21,426 bases of DNA from Brevundimonas sp. UBA986 (lineage in GTDB: Bacteria; Pseudomonadota; Alphaproteobacteria; Caulobacterales; Caulobacteraceae). The notes under the pieces are model-generated. The model did not search any database, was not told where the DNA came from, and was given only the letters and a program-made list of their open reading frames with translations. Location of the stretch: contig DBBK01000023.1 in the NCBI GenBank assembly GCA_002292165.1, positions 1,474 to 22,899 of the forward strand, given 5' to 3'. This document shows, one piece after another, positions 14,351 to 21,426 of the stretch. The position numbers were made by a program, and so were the translations under genes. Every line of letters starts with the position of its first letter. Positions within the stretch are counted from its first letter, which is position 1.

Positions 14351-16198
14351 TCAATCCGCGCGGAACTGCAGCTTCGCCAGCCGGGCATAGAGGCCGCCCC
14401 TGGCCACCAGCTCGGCGTGGGTCCCCTCCTCCGCCACCTGGCCATCTTCCATGACCACGATGCGGTCGGCGCGGAGCACGGTGGCCAGGCGGTGGGCGAT
14501 GACCAGGGTCGTGCGGCTCTCCATCGCCTGATCCAGCGCCACCTGCACCAGACGTTCGTTCTCGGCGTCGAGCGCGCTGGTCGCCTCGTCGAGGAGCAGG
14601 ATCGGTGCGTCGCGGACCAGGGCGCGGGCGATGGCCAGACGCTGGCGTTGACCGCCCGACAGGCTCTTGCCGCGTTCGCCGAGCGGCGTGGCGAAGCCTT
14701 CCGGCAGGGCGTCGATGAAGGTCAGGGCCTGGGCCTCGGCGGCGACGGCGCGGGCCTCCTCTTCCGAGGCGTCCTCGCGGCCGAAGCGGATGTTCTCCAG
14801 CGCCGAGCCCGAGAACAGGGGCGCCTCCTGCGAGACCCAGGCGAAGCGGTCGCGGACCGCCGTCGGATCGGCGGCGCGCACATCGACGCCGTCCACCGAC
14901 ACCACGCCCGCCTGCGGATCATAGAAGCGCAGCAGCAGGCGGAAGACGGTCGACTTGCCCGCGCCCGACGGGCCGACGAGAGCCACGGTCTCGCCGGGCC
15001 GGACGGTCAGGGAGAAGCCCTTCAGCGCCGGCAGGTCGGGGCGGCCCGGATAGGCGAAGGCCACTGCCGACATCGACACCTCGCCGCGCGGCGGGCTGGG
15101 CAGGGCGACGGGCTTTTCAGGCGCTGCGATGTCGGGCGTGGCGCGCATCAGTTCGTCGATCCGCTCCATGGCCCCGGCGGCCTTCTGGACATCGCCCCAG
15201 CTTTCGCCGAGCGCGCCCACGGCCCCGGCGACGAAGACCGACAGCAGGACGAACTGCAGCAGGGCGCCCGGCGACATGGCGCCCCGGACCACGTCCTGCG
15301 CGCCCAGCCAGAGCACCAGGGTGACGCCGCCGAACATGACCACGATGACCAGGGCGGTCATCAGGGCCCGGGCCTTCATCCGGGTCAGGGAGACGGCGAA
15401 GGCCGCCTCCACCGCCGCACCGAAACGGCCGATGGCTGAACCGACACGGCCGAAGGCCTGAACCGTCTCGATGGCGTCGACGCTCTCGCCCGCGAACCCG
15501 ACGGCATTGGCGAACCGGTCCTGCGACGCCACGGTCAGCTTCCGCACGGTCCGTCCAAACAGGAAGACCGGCCCAAGCAGGACCGGAGCGATCAACAGCA
15601 CCAGCCCCGTCAGCTTGGGGCTGACCACGAACAGCATGCCGATGCCGCCGACCAGGGTCAGGAAGTTCCGAAGCGCGAAGGAGACCGAGGTGGTCAGAAG
15701 CGTCTCGACCAGGGCGATGTCCGTGGTCAGGCGGCTGAGCACCTCGCCGGTGCGCATCTTCGCATAGAAGGAGGGGTCCAGCGTCAGGATACGGCCGAAC
15801 AGGGCCGTGCGCATGTCGGCGATCATCCGCTCGCCGGTCTTGGTCACATAGAAATAGCGGACGGCGGTGGCGCCCCCGAGGATCAGGGCGTTGACGCCGA
15901 GCAGCAGGAACCAGCGATTGATGTGCGATCCGCCGCCGGCGAATCCCTGATCGATCGCGCCGCGCGCGGTGGCGGTCAGGGCCAGGGAGGCGCCGGTCGA
16001 GGCCAGCAGCCAGAACAGGGCGAACAGGGCGTCCAGCTTGTGCTTGCCCAGATAGGGCAGAAGCCGGCCCAGAGGGCGGATGTCCTTGCGCTTCTGGCGG
16101 CGCGATCCGGCCTCGCCCAGCTGTTCGACCAGAAGGGCGCCCGCCCCGGGGCGTCCCTGAACGTCGGCGGTCGAGGCGGTCGGCGAAACGTCGGTCAT
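14351..16198 (-). CDS. ABC exporter, fused transmembrane and ATPase domains (MsbA/ABCB-like)
   Basis: A 615-residue half-transporter of the inner membrane that would work as a homodimer to export a hydrophobic substrate such as a lipid or drug. The first 340 residues form a type-1 exporter transmembrane domain with several hydrophobic helices (the first at about 57-76) after a basic N-terminus. The ATPase domain (about 370-610) has Walker A GPSGAGKST with K415, Q-loop WVSQEAPLFSG, signature LSGGQRQRLAIARAL, Walker B ILLLDEATSALD and H-loop VIAHRLATV. It resembles the MsbA-related TIGR02204 group; the substrate is unknown. The SD is AGAGG about 5 nt before the ATG at 16198. It is divergent from rpmE and leads a same-strand run with the HAD, MaoC and RibF genes. 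Confidence 0.93.
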   Translation of the reverse strand: MTDVSPTASTADVQGRPGAGALLVEQLGEAGSRRQKRKDIRPLGRLLPYLGKHKLDALFALFWLLASTGASLALTATARGAIDQGFAGGGSHINRWFLLLGVNALILGGATAVRYFYVTKTGERMIADMRTALFGRILTLDPSFYAKMRTGEVLSRLTTDIALVETLLTTSVSFALRNFLTLVGGIGMLFVVSPKLTGLVLLIAPVLLGPVFLFGRTVRKLTVASQDRFANAVGFAGESVDAIETVQAFGRVGSAIGRFGAAVEAAFAVSLTRMKARALMTALVIVVMFGGVTLVLWLGAQDVVRGAMSPGALLQFVLLSVFVAGAVGALGESWGDVQKAAGAMERIDELMRATPDIAAPEKPVALPSPPRGEVSMSAVAFAYPGRPDLPALKGFSLTVRPGETVALVGPSGAGKSTVFRLLLRFYDPQAGVVSVDGVDVRAADPTAVRDRFAWVSQEAPLFSGSALENIRFGREDASEEEARAVAAEAQALTFIDALPEGFATPLGERGKSLSGGQRQRLAIARALVRDAPILLLDEATSALDAENERLVQVALDQAMESRTTLVIAHRLATVLRADRIVVMEDGQVAEEGTHAELVARGGLYARLAKLQFRAD

Positions 16199-16248
16199 GG
16201 CCGCCTCTTGCCCCGGAACGCCCTGCGGTGTAAACGCCGCCGCTCATT

Positions 16249-16271
16249 CCCGCCTCCAGCAGGCGGGTTTT
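16249..16271 (+). terminator. Terminator-like hairpin in the rpmE leader
   Basis: CCCGCCT (16249-16255) and AGGCGGG (16261-16267) are perfect complements around CCAGC, followed by TTTT (16268-16271). It is oriented plus and lies 56 nt upstream of the rpmE start. No plus-strand gene lies upstream for over 4 kb, so it is either an attenuator in the rpmE leader or a stop for antisense transcription through the exporter gene. A weak TTGCCC-N15-TGTAAA (16208-16234) could be a promoter upstream of it. Confidence 0.55.
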
Positions 16272-16327
16272 CTCATTTATGCGCACCGACGGTCGGCATC
16301 GTCATCGCGCCAGAGGCCCGAACGACC

Positions 16328-16552
16328 ATGAAAGCGGATACGCACCCCGACTACCACTTCATCACCGTCACCCTGACGAACGGCGACACGTATCAAACGC
16401 GTTCGACCTACGGCAAAGCGGGCGACGTGCTGAACCTAGACATCGACCCCTCGACCCACCCGGCCTGGACCGGCGGCAACCAGCAGATGCTGGACCGCGG
16501 CGGCCGCGTTTCGCGCTTCAACAACAAGTTCGGCGGCTTCATCAAGAAGTAA
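16328..16552 (+). CDS. rpmE: 50S ribosomal protein L31, zinc-independent type
   Basis: A 74-residue ribosomal protein of the large subunit, located at the subunit bridge. The start MKADTHPDYH, the core LNLDIDPSTHPAWTGG and the end DRGGRVSRFNNKFGGF match bacterial L31 closely. It contains no cysteine, so it is the C-minus type that does not bind zinc, although it has the length and sequence of the main RpmE rather than the shorter-lived YkgM-like paralogue. The ATG at 16328 has AGAGG 11 nt upstream, a rather long spacing. It is divergent from the ABC exporter and is followed by two intrinsic terminators. A terminator-like hairpin also lies in its leader. Confidence 0.97.
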   Translation: MKADTHPDYHFITVTLTNGDTYQTRSTYGKAGDVLNLDIDPSTHPAWTGGNQQMLDRGGRVSRFNNKFGGFIKK

Positions 16553-16564
16553 GCCGGTTCCACA

Positions 16565-16595
16565 GCGCACTCCGGTTTTCGGAGACTGCGCTTTT
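16565..16595 (+). terminator. First of two terminators after rpmE
   Basis: GCGCA-CTCCG (16565-16574) pairs with CGGAG (16580-16584) and, after a 2-nt AC bulge, TGCGC (16587-16591). The loop is GTTTT and TTTT follows (16592-16595). It starts 12 bp after the rpmE stop. Confidence 0.75.
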
Positions 16596-16608
16596 GGGAT
16601 CACGAAAG

Positions 16609-16635
16609 GCGCCGGTCCTGCGACCGGCGCTTTTT
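16609..16635 (+). terminator. Second terminator after rpmE
   Basis: A perfect 9-bp stem, GCGCCGGTC (16609-16617) with GACCGGCGC (16622-16630), around CTGC and followed by TTTTT (16631-16635). With the first hairpin it should isolate rpmE from the transpeptidase gene downstream. Confidence 0.92.
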
Positions 16636-16709
16636 GTTTGCGTTGAACCCCGGTAACATCAGTGCGTTCGGCGTCTTTGGGGCGACGGACCGATCTAGAG
16701 CGGACTGAG

Positions 16710-18284
16710 ATGAATCGACGGGAATTGGGTTTCGGCATCGCGACAGCGGCGATGGTCTCTGCTGCGGGGTCAGCGCAGGCCGCCCAGTTCCGCCGTTCCC
16801 GTCCGGCCCAGCCGGCCGTGGCGCCCAGTGGACAGGCCGTCTTCACGCCCCAGATCGCCCGCCTGCCCGCCAACATCCAGGATGATGTCCGCGCCTTCTA
16901 CACGGCCAACGGCTGGAAGGCCGTCTGGACCCCGGCCCAGGTCCAGGCCCTGAACGCCGTCGCGCGCAAGTCCGAGAACCACGGCCTGGCGTCCAGCGAC
17001 TTCTTCGACTTCGTGGGACTGGCCGCTGATCCGGCCTCCAGCGATGTGCGCACCACCGCCGCCGCCCTGACCTATGCCCGCGTCCTGTCCGAAGGCCGCG
17101 TCCGGCCCGAGGACGTCGAGGACCTGTGGGAGATGGGCAAGAACCGCGTCGATCTGCCGACCGGCCTGAACAACGCCCTGGCCCAGAACCAGCTGCCGCA
17201 GTGGTTCGACGGCCTGCCCCCGACCGACATCGGCTATACCAACCTGTCGAACGGCTATCTGCGCTATCGCCGCCTGAGCCGCGCCGGCGGCTGGCCGGCC
17301 TTCGCCCAGGGCGCCGGCATCGAACCGGGGATGAGCGACGTGCGCATCCCGGTCCTGATCGACCGTCTGGTGGCCGAGGGCGACCTCAGCGCCGCCGACG
17401 GTGCGCGCCTGAAGGCCCAGGGCCTGACCTATGGCGACGAACTTCAAGCGGCGGTGCGCGGCTTCCAGCAGCGCCACGGCCTGCTGCCCGACGCCCGCAT
17501 CGGCACCGGCACCCAGCGCTCGCTCGGCGCCTCGTCCGACGACCGCGCCCGCCAGATCGCGCTGAACCTGGAACGCCGCCGCTGGCTGAAGCGCGAGCTC
17601 AATCCGGAGCGAATCGAGGTCAACACCGCCGCCGCCATCATGGTCTACTGGAAGGACGGCCGTCCGGTTCACTCCAACCGCGTCGTCGTCGGCTCGGCCG
17701 AGAACCAGACCCCCAGCCTCGAAAAGCCCTTCGCCTCGGTTGTGGCCAACCCGCCCTGGTACGTCCCGGCCGGGATCGCGCGGCGCGAGATCCTGCCCCA
17801 GGGCCCGGCCTATCTGGCCGCCCGGGACATGTATATTTCCAACGGCCAGGTGATCCAGCGCGCCGGACCGCAGGCCGCGCTTGGCTATGTGAAGTTCGAG
17901 CTGCGCGACAGCTACGCCATCTTCCTGCACGACACCCCGGCCAAGGGCGCCTTCGACCTGGCCACCCGCCAGCGTTCGCACGGCTGCGTCCGGGTTCAGG
18001 GCGCGGTCGAGTTCGCGCGCCTCCTGCTGTCGCCCGATCCGATGCGTCTGGCCGAGTTCGACACGGCCCAGCAGACCCGCGAGACCCAGCGCATCCAGAC
18101 CGGCCGCGAGATCACCGTGCGCCTGCTCTACTGGACCGCCTTCGTCGACGGTCAGCAGCGCGTGGCCTTCCGCGAGGACGTCTACAAGCGCGACCAGAAG
18201 CTGGCCGAGGCCCTGGGCATCGCCGTCAACCTGCCGGTGCCGGTGGATGACGGCGCCGCCGTGGCCAACGACGTCGGGCCGTAG
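16710..18284 (+). CDS. L,D-transpeptidase of the YcbB type (YkuD catalytic domain)
   Basis: A 524-residue periplasmic enzyme that would form 3-3 cross-links in peptidoglycan or attach proteins to it. Residues 1-26 form an export signal (MNRRELGFGIATAAMVSAAG then A-Q-A-A) with a loose twin-arginine motif. AFYTANGWKAVWTPAQVQAL (about residues 63-82) is the scaffold segment seen in YcbB-type proteins. A peptidoglycan-binding repeat lies at about 243-275 (AAVRGFQQRHGLLPDARIG). The YkuD domain ends in the catalytic SHGCVRV, with H424 and nucleophile C426, preceded by FLHDTPAKGAF. I chose the ATG at 16710 because the signal peptide begins there; the frame extends 16 codons upstream without signal character. 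It follows the rpmE terminators and converges on the aminotransferase gene with 3 bp between stops. Confidence 0.92.
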   Translation: MNRRELGFGIATAAMVSAAGSAQAAQFRRSRPAQPAVAPSGQAVFTPQIARLPANIQDDVRAFYTANGWKAVWTPAQVQALNAVARKSENHGLASSDFFDFVGLAADPASSDVRTTAAALTYARVLSEGRVRPEDVEDLWEMGKNRVDLPTGLNNALAQNQLPQWFDGLPPTDIGYTNLSNGYLRYRRLSRAGGWPAFAQGAGIEPGMSDVRIPVLIDRLVAEGDLSAADGARLKAQGLTYGDELQAAVRGFQQRHGLLPDARIGTGTQRSLGASSDDRARQIALNLERRRWLKRELNPERIEVNTAAAIMVYWKDGRPVHSNRVVVGSAENQTPSLEKPFASVVANPPWYVPAGIARREILPQGPAYLAARDMYISNGQVIQRAGPQAALGYVKFELRDSYAIFLHDTPAKGAFDLATRQRSHGCVRVQGAVEFARLLLSPDPMRLAEFDTAQQTRETQRIQTGREITVRLLYWTAFVDGQQRVAFREDVYKRDQKLAEALGIAVNLPVPVDDGAAVANDVGP

Positions 18285-18287
18285 GGT

Positions 18288-19076
18288 CTAGATCGCTTCC
18301 GGAGGGTTCGACGCCCAGGCCGCTTCCAGACGTTCGATCAGGGCTGGATCGCTATTGAAGGCGTGATCGCCGATGGATTTCACGGCGCAGGCGGGCGTGG
18401 CGCTGTTGCAAATGAAGGCCTGATCAAGGTCCGCAAGATCGGACAGGTGGACGGGCCGCGTCTCCGACCTCAGGCCGACGCTGGCCAGCCCCTGCTCGAT
18501 CAGGGCCTGGGTCACGCCCGCCAGCATCGGGGCCTGTGGCCAGATCACGCGGTCGCCCTTCACGAAGCCGATGTTCCAGAGGCTGCCCTCCGAGATCAGG
18601 CCTGCCCCATCGACGAACAGGGCGTCGTCGAAACCGGCGTCCTGAGCCATTCGGCGAGCGTGGATCAGATCGTGGAGGCCGACCGACTTGATCTCCGGCA
18701 ACCGGCGCACATGGGTCTGGACGTCGAGGTTCACCCAGGTCGCCAGCGGCGGAGGCGACGGCGACGCCGAGGTCATGATCTTGGGGACGCCCCGCCATGA
18801 CGGCTTGCGGGCTCCGATATCCGGAGAAAACAGACTGATTCTCAGCCAGCAGGCGTCACGGTCCGAGACGGCGATACGCATCAGTTCGCGCAGCCGCCCC
18901 TCATCCACCGGCTCGTCGAACAGGGCGATGGACGACAGGCGCAGCCGCGCCAGATGCCGGCCCAGCCCCCGCGCCGCGCCGGCTTCGACGCGGAACGAGG
19001 TGTAGGCGCCGTAGTTGACCGTCGCGAGATAGGTCAGGTCGTCGGCCGAGGCGGGTTCGCCGTCGATGAGGATCAT
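18288..19076 (-). CDS. Class IV (branched-chain/ADC-lyase fold) PLP-dependent aminotransferase family protein
   Basis: A 262-residue cytoplasmic PLP enzyme of fold type IV, the group of IlvE, D-amino-acid aminotransferase and 4-amino-4-deoxychorismate lyase (PabC). EIKSVGLHDLIHARR places the PLP lysine at K130. FVDGAGLISEGSLWNIGF provides the conserved glutamate (E163) and the phosphate-binding strand. A late ICNSATPACAV stretch is the family's C-terminal cofactor/substrate loop. The length is typical of PabC-like members, but substrate cannot be decided. I chose the ATG at 19076, with GGAGG 6 nt upstream; a GTG one codon earlier (19079) would leave only 3 nt. That GGAGG belongs to the palindromic repeat at 19081-19209. 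The gene lies downstream of gyrA on the same strand and converges on the transpeptidase gene. Confidence 0.9.
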   Translation of the reverse strand: MILIDGEPASADDLTYLATVNYGAYTSFRVEAGAARGLGRHLARLRLSSIALFDEPVDEGRLRELMRIAVSDRDACWLRISLFSPDIGARKPSWRGVPKIMTSASPSPPPLATWVNLDVQTHVRRLPEIKSVGLHDLIHARRMAQDAGFDDALFVDGAGLISEGSLWNIGFVKGDRVIWPQAPMLAGVTQALIEQGLASVGLRSETRPVHLSDLADLDQAFICNSATPACAVKSIGDHAFNSDPALIERLEAAWASNPPEAI

Positions 19077-19080
19077 CACG

Positions 19081-19209
19081 ATCCTCCCCCGTCGGGGGAG
19101 GTGGCGCGGCGCTCTTCGCGCCGTGACGGAGGGGGCTCAACCCACAGGCGGCGTTTGGGTTGGGCCCCCTCCACCGCTTCGCGGTTCCCCTCCCCCGATG
19201 GGGGAGGAT
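19081..19209. repeat. Long palindromic intergenic repeat unit between gyrA and the aminotransferase gene
   Basis: A 129-bp imperfect palindrome. The outer arms at 19081-19101 and 19189-19209 (ATCCTCCCCC, G-N-C/T centre, GGGGGAGG and its complement) match with one mismatch, and each arm is itself a small palindrome. Inner arms GGAGGGGGCTCAACCCA (19128-19144) and TGGGTTGGGCCCCCTCC (19157-19173) match with one mismatch around a loop of about 12 bp. GGCGCG/CGCGCC-type sub-hairpins lie between. This structure is typical of dispersed palindromic elements in Caulobacterales genomes. It fills the entire gap and its last base is the end of the gyrA stop codon. It could also form the 3' end structure of gyrA mRNA. 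Confidence 0.85.
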
Positions 19210-21426
19210 TAAGCCTCGCCACCCTCTTCACCGACATCGCCCGCATCATCGTCGCCCGGCGTTTCGGCCAGACGTTCGACCGAGACGACGCGCTCGCCCT
19301 CGGCGGTCTTGAAGATGGTGACGCCCTGGCTGGAGCGGCCGACCACACGGACCTGACCGACCCGTGTCCGGATCATCTGGCCGCTGGAGGTGACCATCAG
19401 CAGCTCGTCGGTCTCTTCGACCGGGAAGGCGGCGGTCAGGCGCAGGCCCGCACGGCCGCCGAGGCCATGGGCTGTCAGCCCCTGCCCGCCCCGGCCGGTG
19501 CGGCGGTATTCGTAGGCCGAGGAGCGCTTGCCGAAGCCGGTGTCGGTGACGGTCAGGATGAACTGCTCCGCCGCGCCCAGTTCCGCGATGCGTTCGACGC
19601 TGAGGACGGCGTCGCCGACCGCTTCGTCATCGGCCTCGACCACGGTGGTTTCATCGTCGCCTTCGCCCGACGCCGCCTTGCGCATGGCGTTCGAGTGTTT
19701 GACGTAGGCGGCGCGCTCTTCCGGCGTCGCATCGACGCGTCCCAGCACGGCCATGGAGATGACCTCGTCGCCGTCCTGAAGCCGGACGCCACGAACGCCG
19801 GTCGAATCCCGGCCCTTGAAGACGCGGACGTCGTCGGCCTTGAAGCGGATGGCGCGGCCCAGAGCGGTGGTCAGGAGGACGTCGTCCTCCGCCGTGCACA
19901 GGGCGACCCCGACCATGTGGTCGTCGTCTTCCAGCTTCATGGCCAGCTTGCCGGCGCGGTTGACCGTGGCGAAGTCCGACAGCTTGTTGCGACGCACGTC
20001 GCCGGACTTGGTGGCGAACATGATGTCGTAGTCGCCCCAGGTCGCCTCGTCCTCGGGCAGCGGCAGGACGTTCATGATCGAATCGCCCGGCTCGATCGGC
20101 AGCAGGTTGACGAAGGCCTTGCCGCGCGAGGTCGGCCCTCCCAGCGGCAGGCGCCAGACCTTGAGCTTGTAGGCCTTGCCGTTGGTGGCGAAGAACAGCA
20201 CCGGCGTGTGGGTCGAGGCGGAGAAGACGCCGGTGATGGCGTCCTCGTCCTTCATCGTCATGCCGGACTTGCCCTTGCCGCCGCGATGCTGGGTCCGATA
20301 GGCGTTCAGGGCCACGCGCTTGACGTAGCCGCCGTGGGTGACGGTGACGACCATGTCCTCGCGCGGGATCAGGTCCTCGTCCTCCATCTCGGCGTCGCCC
20401 TCCCCGATCAAGGTGCGGCGCGGCACGGCGAACTCGTCCTTCACCGCCAGCAGGTCCTCGCGGATGATGGCCAGGATGTTGGCGCGGTCCGACAGGATGG
20501 TCAGGTGGCCCTGGATGGTGTCGGCCAGGCCGCGCGCCTCGCCGAAGATGTCGTCGCGGCCCAGGCCGGTCAGACGCGACAGGGTCAGGGCCAGGATGGC
20601 GCGGGCCTGTTCGTCGGTCAGGTTCAGCTTGTCGCCGTCGATCAGCATCGAGCGCGGATCGGCGATCAGCTCGACCAGGGCGATCATGTCGCCCACGGGC
20701 CAGGACTTGGCTTGCAGCCGCTGGCGCGCCTCGGCCGGATCGGCCGACGAGCGGATGATGTGGATGACCTCGTCGATATTGGCGACGGCGACGGCCAGAC
20801 CGACCAGGACGTGGCCACGGTCGCGGGCCTTGGCCAGTTCGAACTTGACCCGGCGGACCACGACTTCCTCACGGAACTCGAGGAAGGCTTCCAGCAGCTG
20901 GCGCAGGCCCATCTGCTCGGGACGGCCATGGTTCAGGGCCAGCATGTTGACGCCGAACGACGACTGCATGGCGGTGTAGCGCCACAGCTGGTTCAGGATG
21001 ACGTCGCCCGAGGCGTCGCGCTTCAGCTCGATCACCATCCGCATGCCCTGACGGTCGGATTCGTCGCGGACGTCGGAGATGCCTTCGATCCGCTTCTCGC
21101 GGACCATTTCGGCGATGCGTTCGATCAGGGTCTGTTTGTTGACCTGATAAGGCAGCTCGGTGACGACGATAGCCTCGCGATCCTTGCGGATCGTCTCGAT
21201 CGAGGCCTTGCCGCGCACGATGACCGAGCCGCGGCCATCGCGCAGGGCGTTGCGCGGAGCCGTGCGGCCCATGATCTCGCCGCCCGTCGGGAAGTCGGGA
21301 CCGGGCACGATGTCCAGAATGGCGTCGTCGGAGATGTTCGGATCGTCCAGCAGGGCCACGGCCGCGTCGACGATCTCGCCCAGATTATGCGGCGGGATGT
21401 TCGTCGCCATGCCGACGGCGATGCCG
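19209..21426 (-). CDS. gyrA: DNA gyrase subunit A (N-terminus beyond window)
   Basis: The last 738 residues of the gyrase subunit that cuts and rejoins DNA during supercoiling. The frame is open to the window edge: upstream of MATNIPPHN it reads GIAVG, as expected inside GyrA, so the first methionine in the window is not the start. The quinolone-resistance region and catalytic tyrosine are outside. GPDFPTGGEIMG and the coiled-coil tower follow. The C-terminal beta-pinwheel contains the GyrA box QHRGGKG, which separates it from ParC. A charged insertion of about 50 residues (TPEERAAYVK to AAEQFILTV) sits between pinwheel blades, and the protein ends in an acidic tail (GDDDAGDVGEEGGEA). TAA at 19211-19209 touches the palindromic repeat. 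Confidence 0.97.
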   Translation of the reverse strand, partial: GIAVGMATNIPPHNLGEIVDAAVALLDDPNISDDAILDIVPGPDFPTGGEIMGRTAPRNALRDGRGSVIVRGKASIETIRKDREAIVVTELPYQVNKQTLIERIAEMVREKRIEGISDVRDESDRQGMRMVIELKRDASGDVILNQLWRYTAMQSSFGVNMLALNHGRPEQMGLRQLLEAFLEFREEVVVRRVKFELAKARDRGHVLVGLAVAVANIDEVIHIIRSSADPAEARQRLQAKSWPVGDMIALVELIADPRSMLIDGDKLNLTDEQARAILALTLSRLTGLGRDDIFGEARGLADTIQGHLTILSDRANILAIIREDLLAVKDEFAVPRRTLIGEGDAEMEDEDLIPREDMVVTVTHGGYVKRVALNAYRTQHRGGKGKSGMTMKDEDAITGVFSASTHTPVLFFATNGKAYKLKVWRLPLGGPTSRGKAFVNLLPIEPGDSIMNVLPLPEDEATWGDYDIMFATKSGDVRRNKLSDFATVNRAGKLAMKLEDDDHMVGVALCTAEDDVLLTTALGRAIRFKADDVRVFKGRDSTGVRGVRLQDGDEVISMAVLGRVDATPEERAAYVKHSNAMRKAASGEGDDETTVVEADDEAVGDAVLSVERIAELGAAEQFILTVTDTGFGKRSSAYEYRRTGRGGQGLTAHGLGGRAGLRLTAAFPVEETDELLMVTSSGQMIRTRVGQVRVVGRSSQGVTIFKTAEGERVVSVERLAETPGDDDAGDVGEEGGEA

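Noticed and set aside
19590..19740. A charged insertion of about 50 residues in the GyrA C-terminal domain
   Set aside because: The TPEERAAYVK...AAEQFILTV insertion looks like the form usual in alphaproteobacterial GyrA, so I treat it as a clade feature and not a novelty.

Overview
The window is a dense, GC-rich bacterial chromosome segment. It most likely comes from an alphaproteobacterium of the Caulobacterales, close to Brevundimonas or Caulobacter. The clues are the protein sequences (GyrA with an alphaproteobacterial-type insertion, a cysteine-free L31, a TIGR01459-type HAD protein) and the pairing of isocitrate lyase with a divergent RamB/ScfR-type regulator. This placement is by family resemblance, not by a search. 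I see no phage, transposon, CRISPR or tRNA, and nearly all genes are ordinary housekeeping or core-metabolism genes.

Layout. Bases 1-3740 (minus strand) hold a vitamin B12 uptake operon: a cobalamin riboswitch, a btuB-type TonB-dependent receptor, a periplasmic binding protein, and a FecCD/BtuC permease cut by the window edge. Receptor and binding protein are separated by a strong intercistronic hairpin; binding protein and permease overlap by ATGA. Bases 3740-4042 have no gene, only small repeats and a stem-loop. Bases 4043-6384 (minus) hold an apparent operon of a RamB/ScfR-family regulator, a YkgJ-type cysteine-cluster protein and a small membrane-anchored protein. The regulator is divergent from isocitrate lyase (6540-8141, plus), and the 155-bp gap between them holds a good promoter and repeated TTACA half-sites. 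A strong terminator follows aceA.

Bases 8219-11218 (minus) encode IleS. A small lipoprotein gene (11440-11991, plus) lies between ileS and ribF. Bases 11995-16198 (minus) form a run: an MsbA-like ABC exporter, a HAD-family protein, a MaoC-type hydratase and RibF. Divergent from the exporter is rpmE (L31), followed by tandem terminators and then an L,D-transpeptidase gene. That gene converges, 3 bp apart, on a class IV aminotransferase gene. A long palindromic intergenic repeat (19081-19209) separates the aminotransferase gene from gyrA, whose 5' part is outside the window.

The most interesting signals are regulatory rather than new genes: a possible RBS-masking expression platform in the btuB leader, the shared aceA/regulator control region, a terminator-like hairpin in the rpmE leader, hairpins abutting start codons, and a palindromic repeat whose end supplies the ribosome binding site of the aminotransferase gene. 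I found no convincing undescribed multi-gene system.
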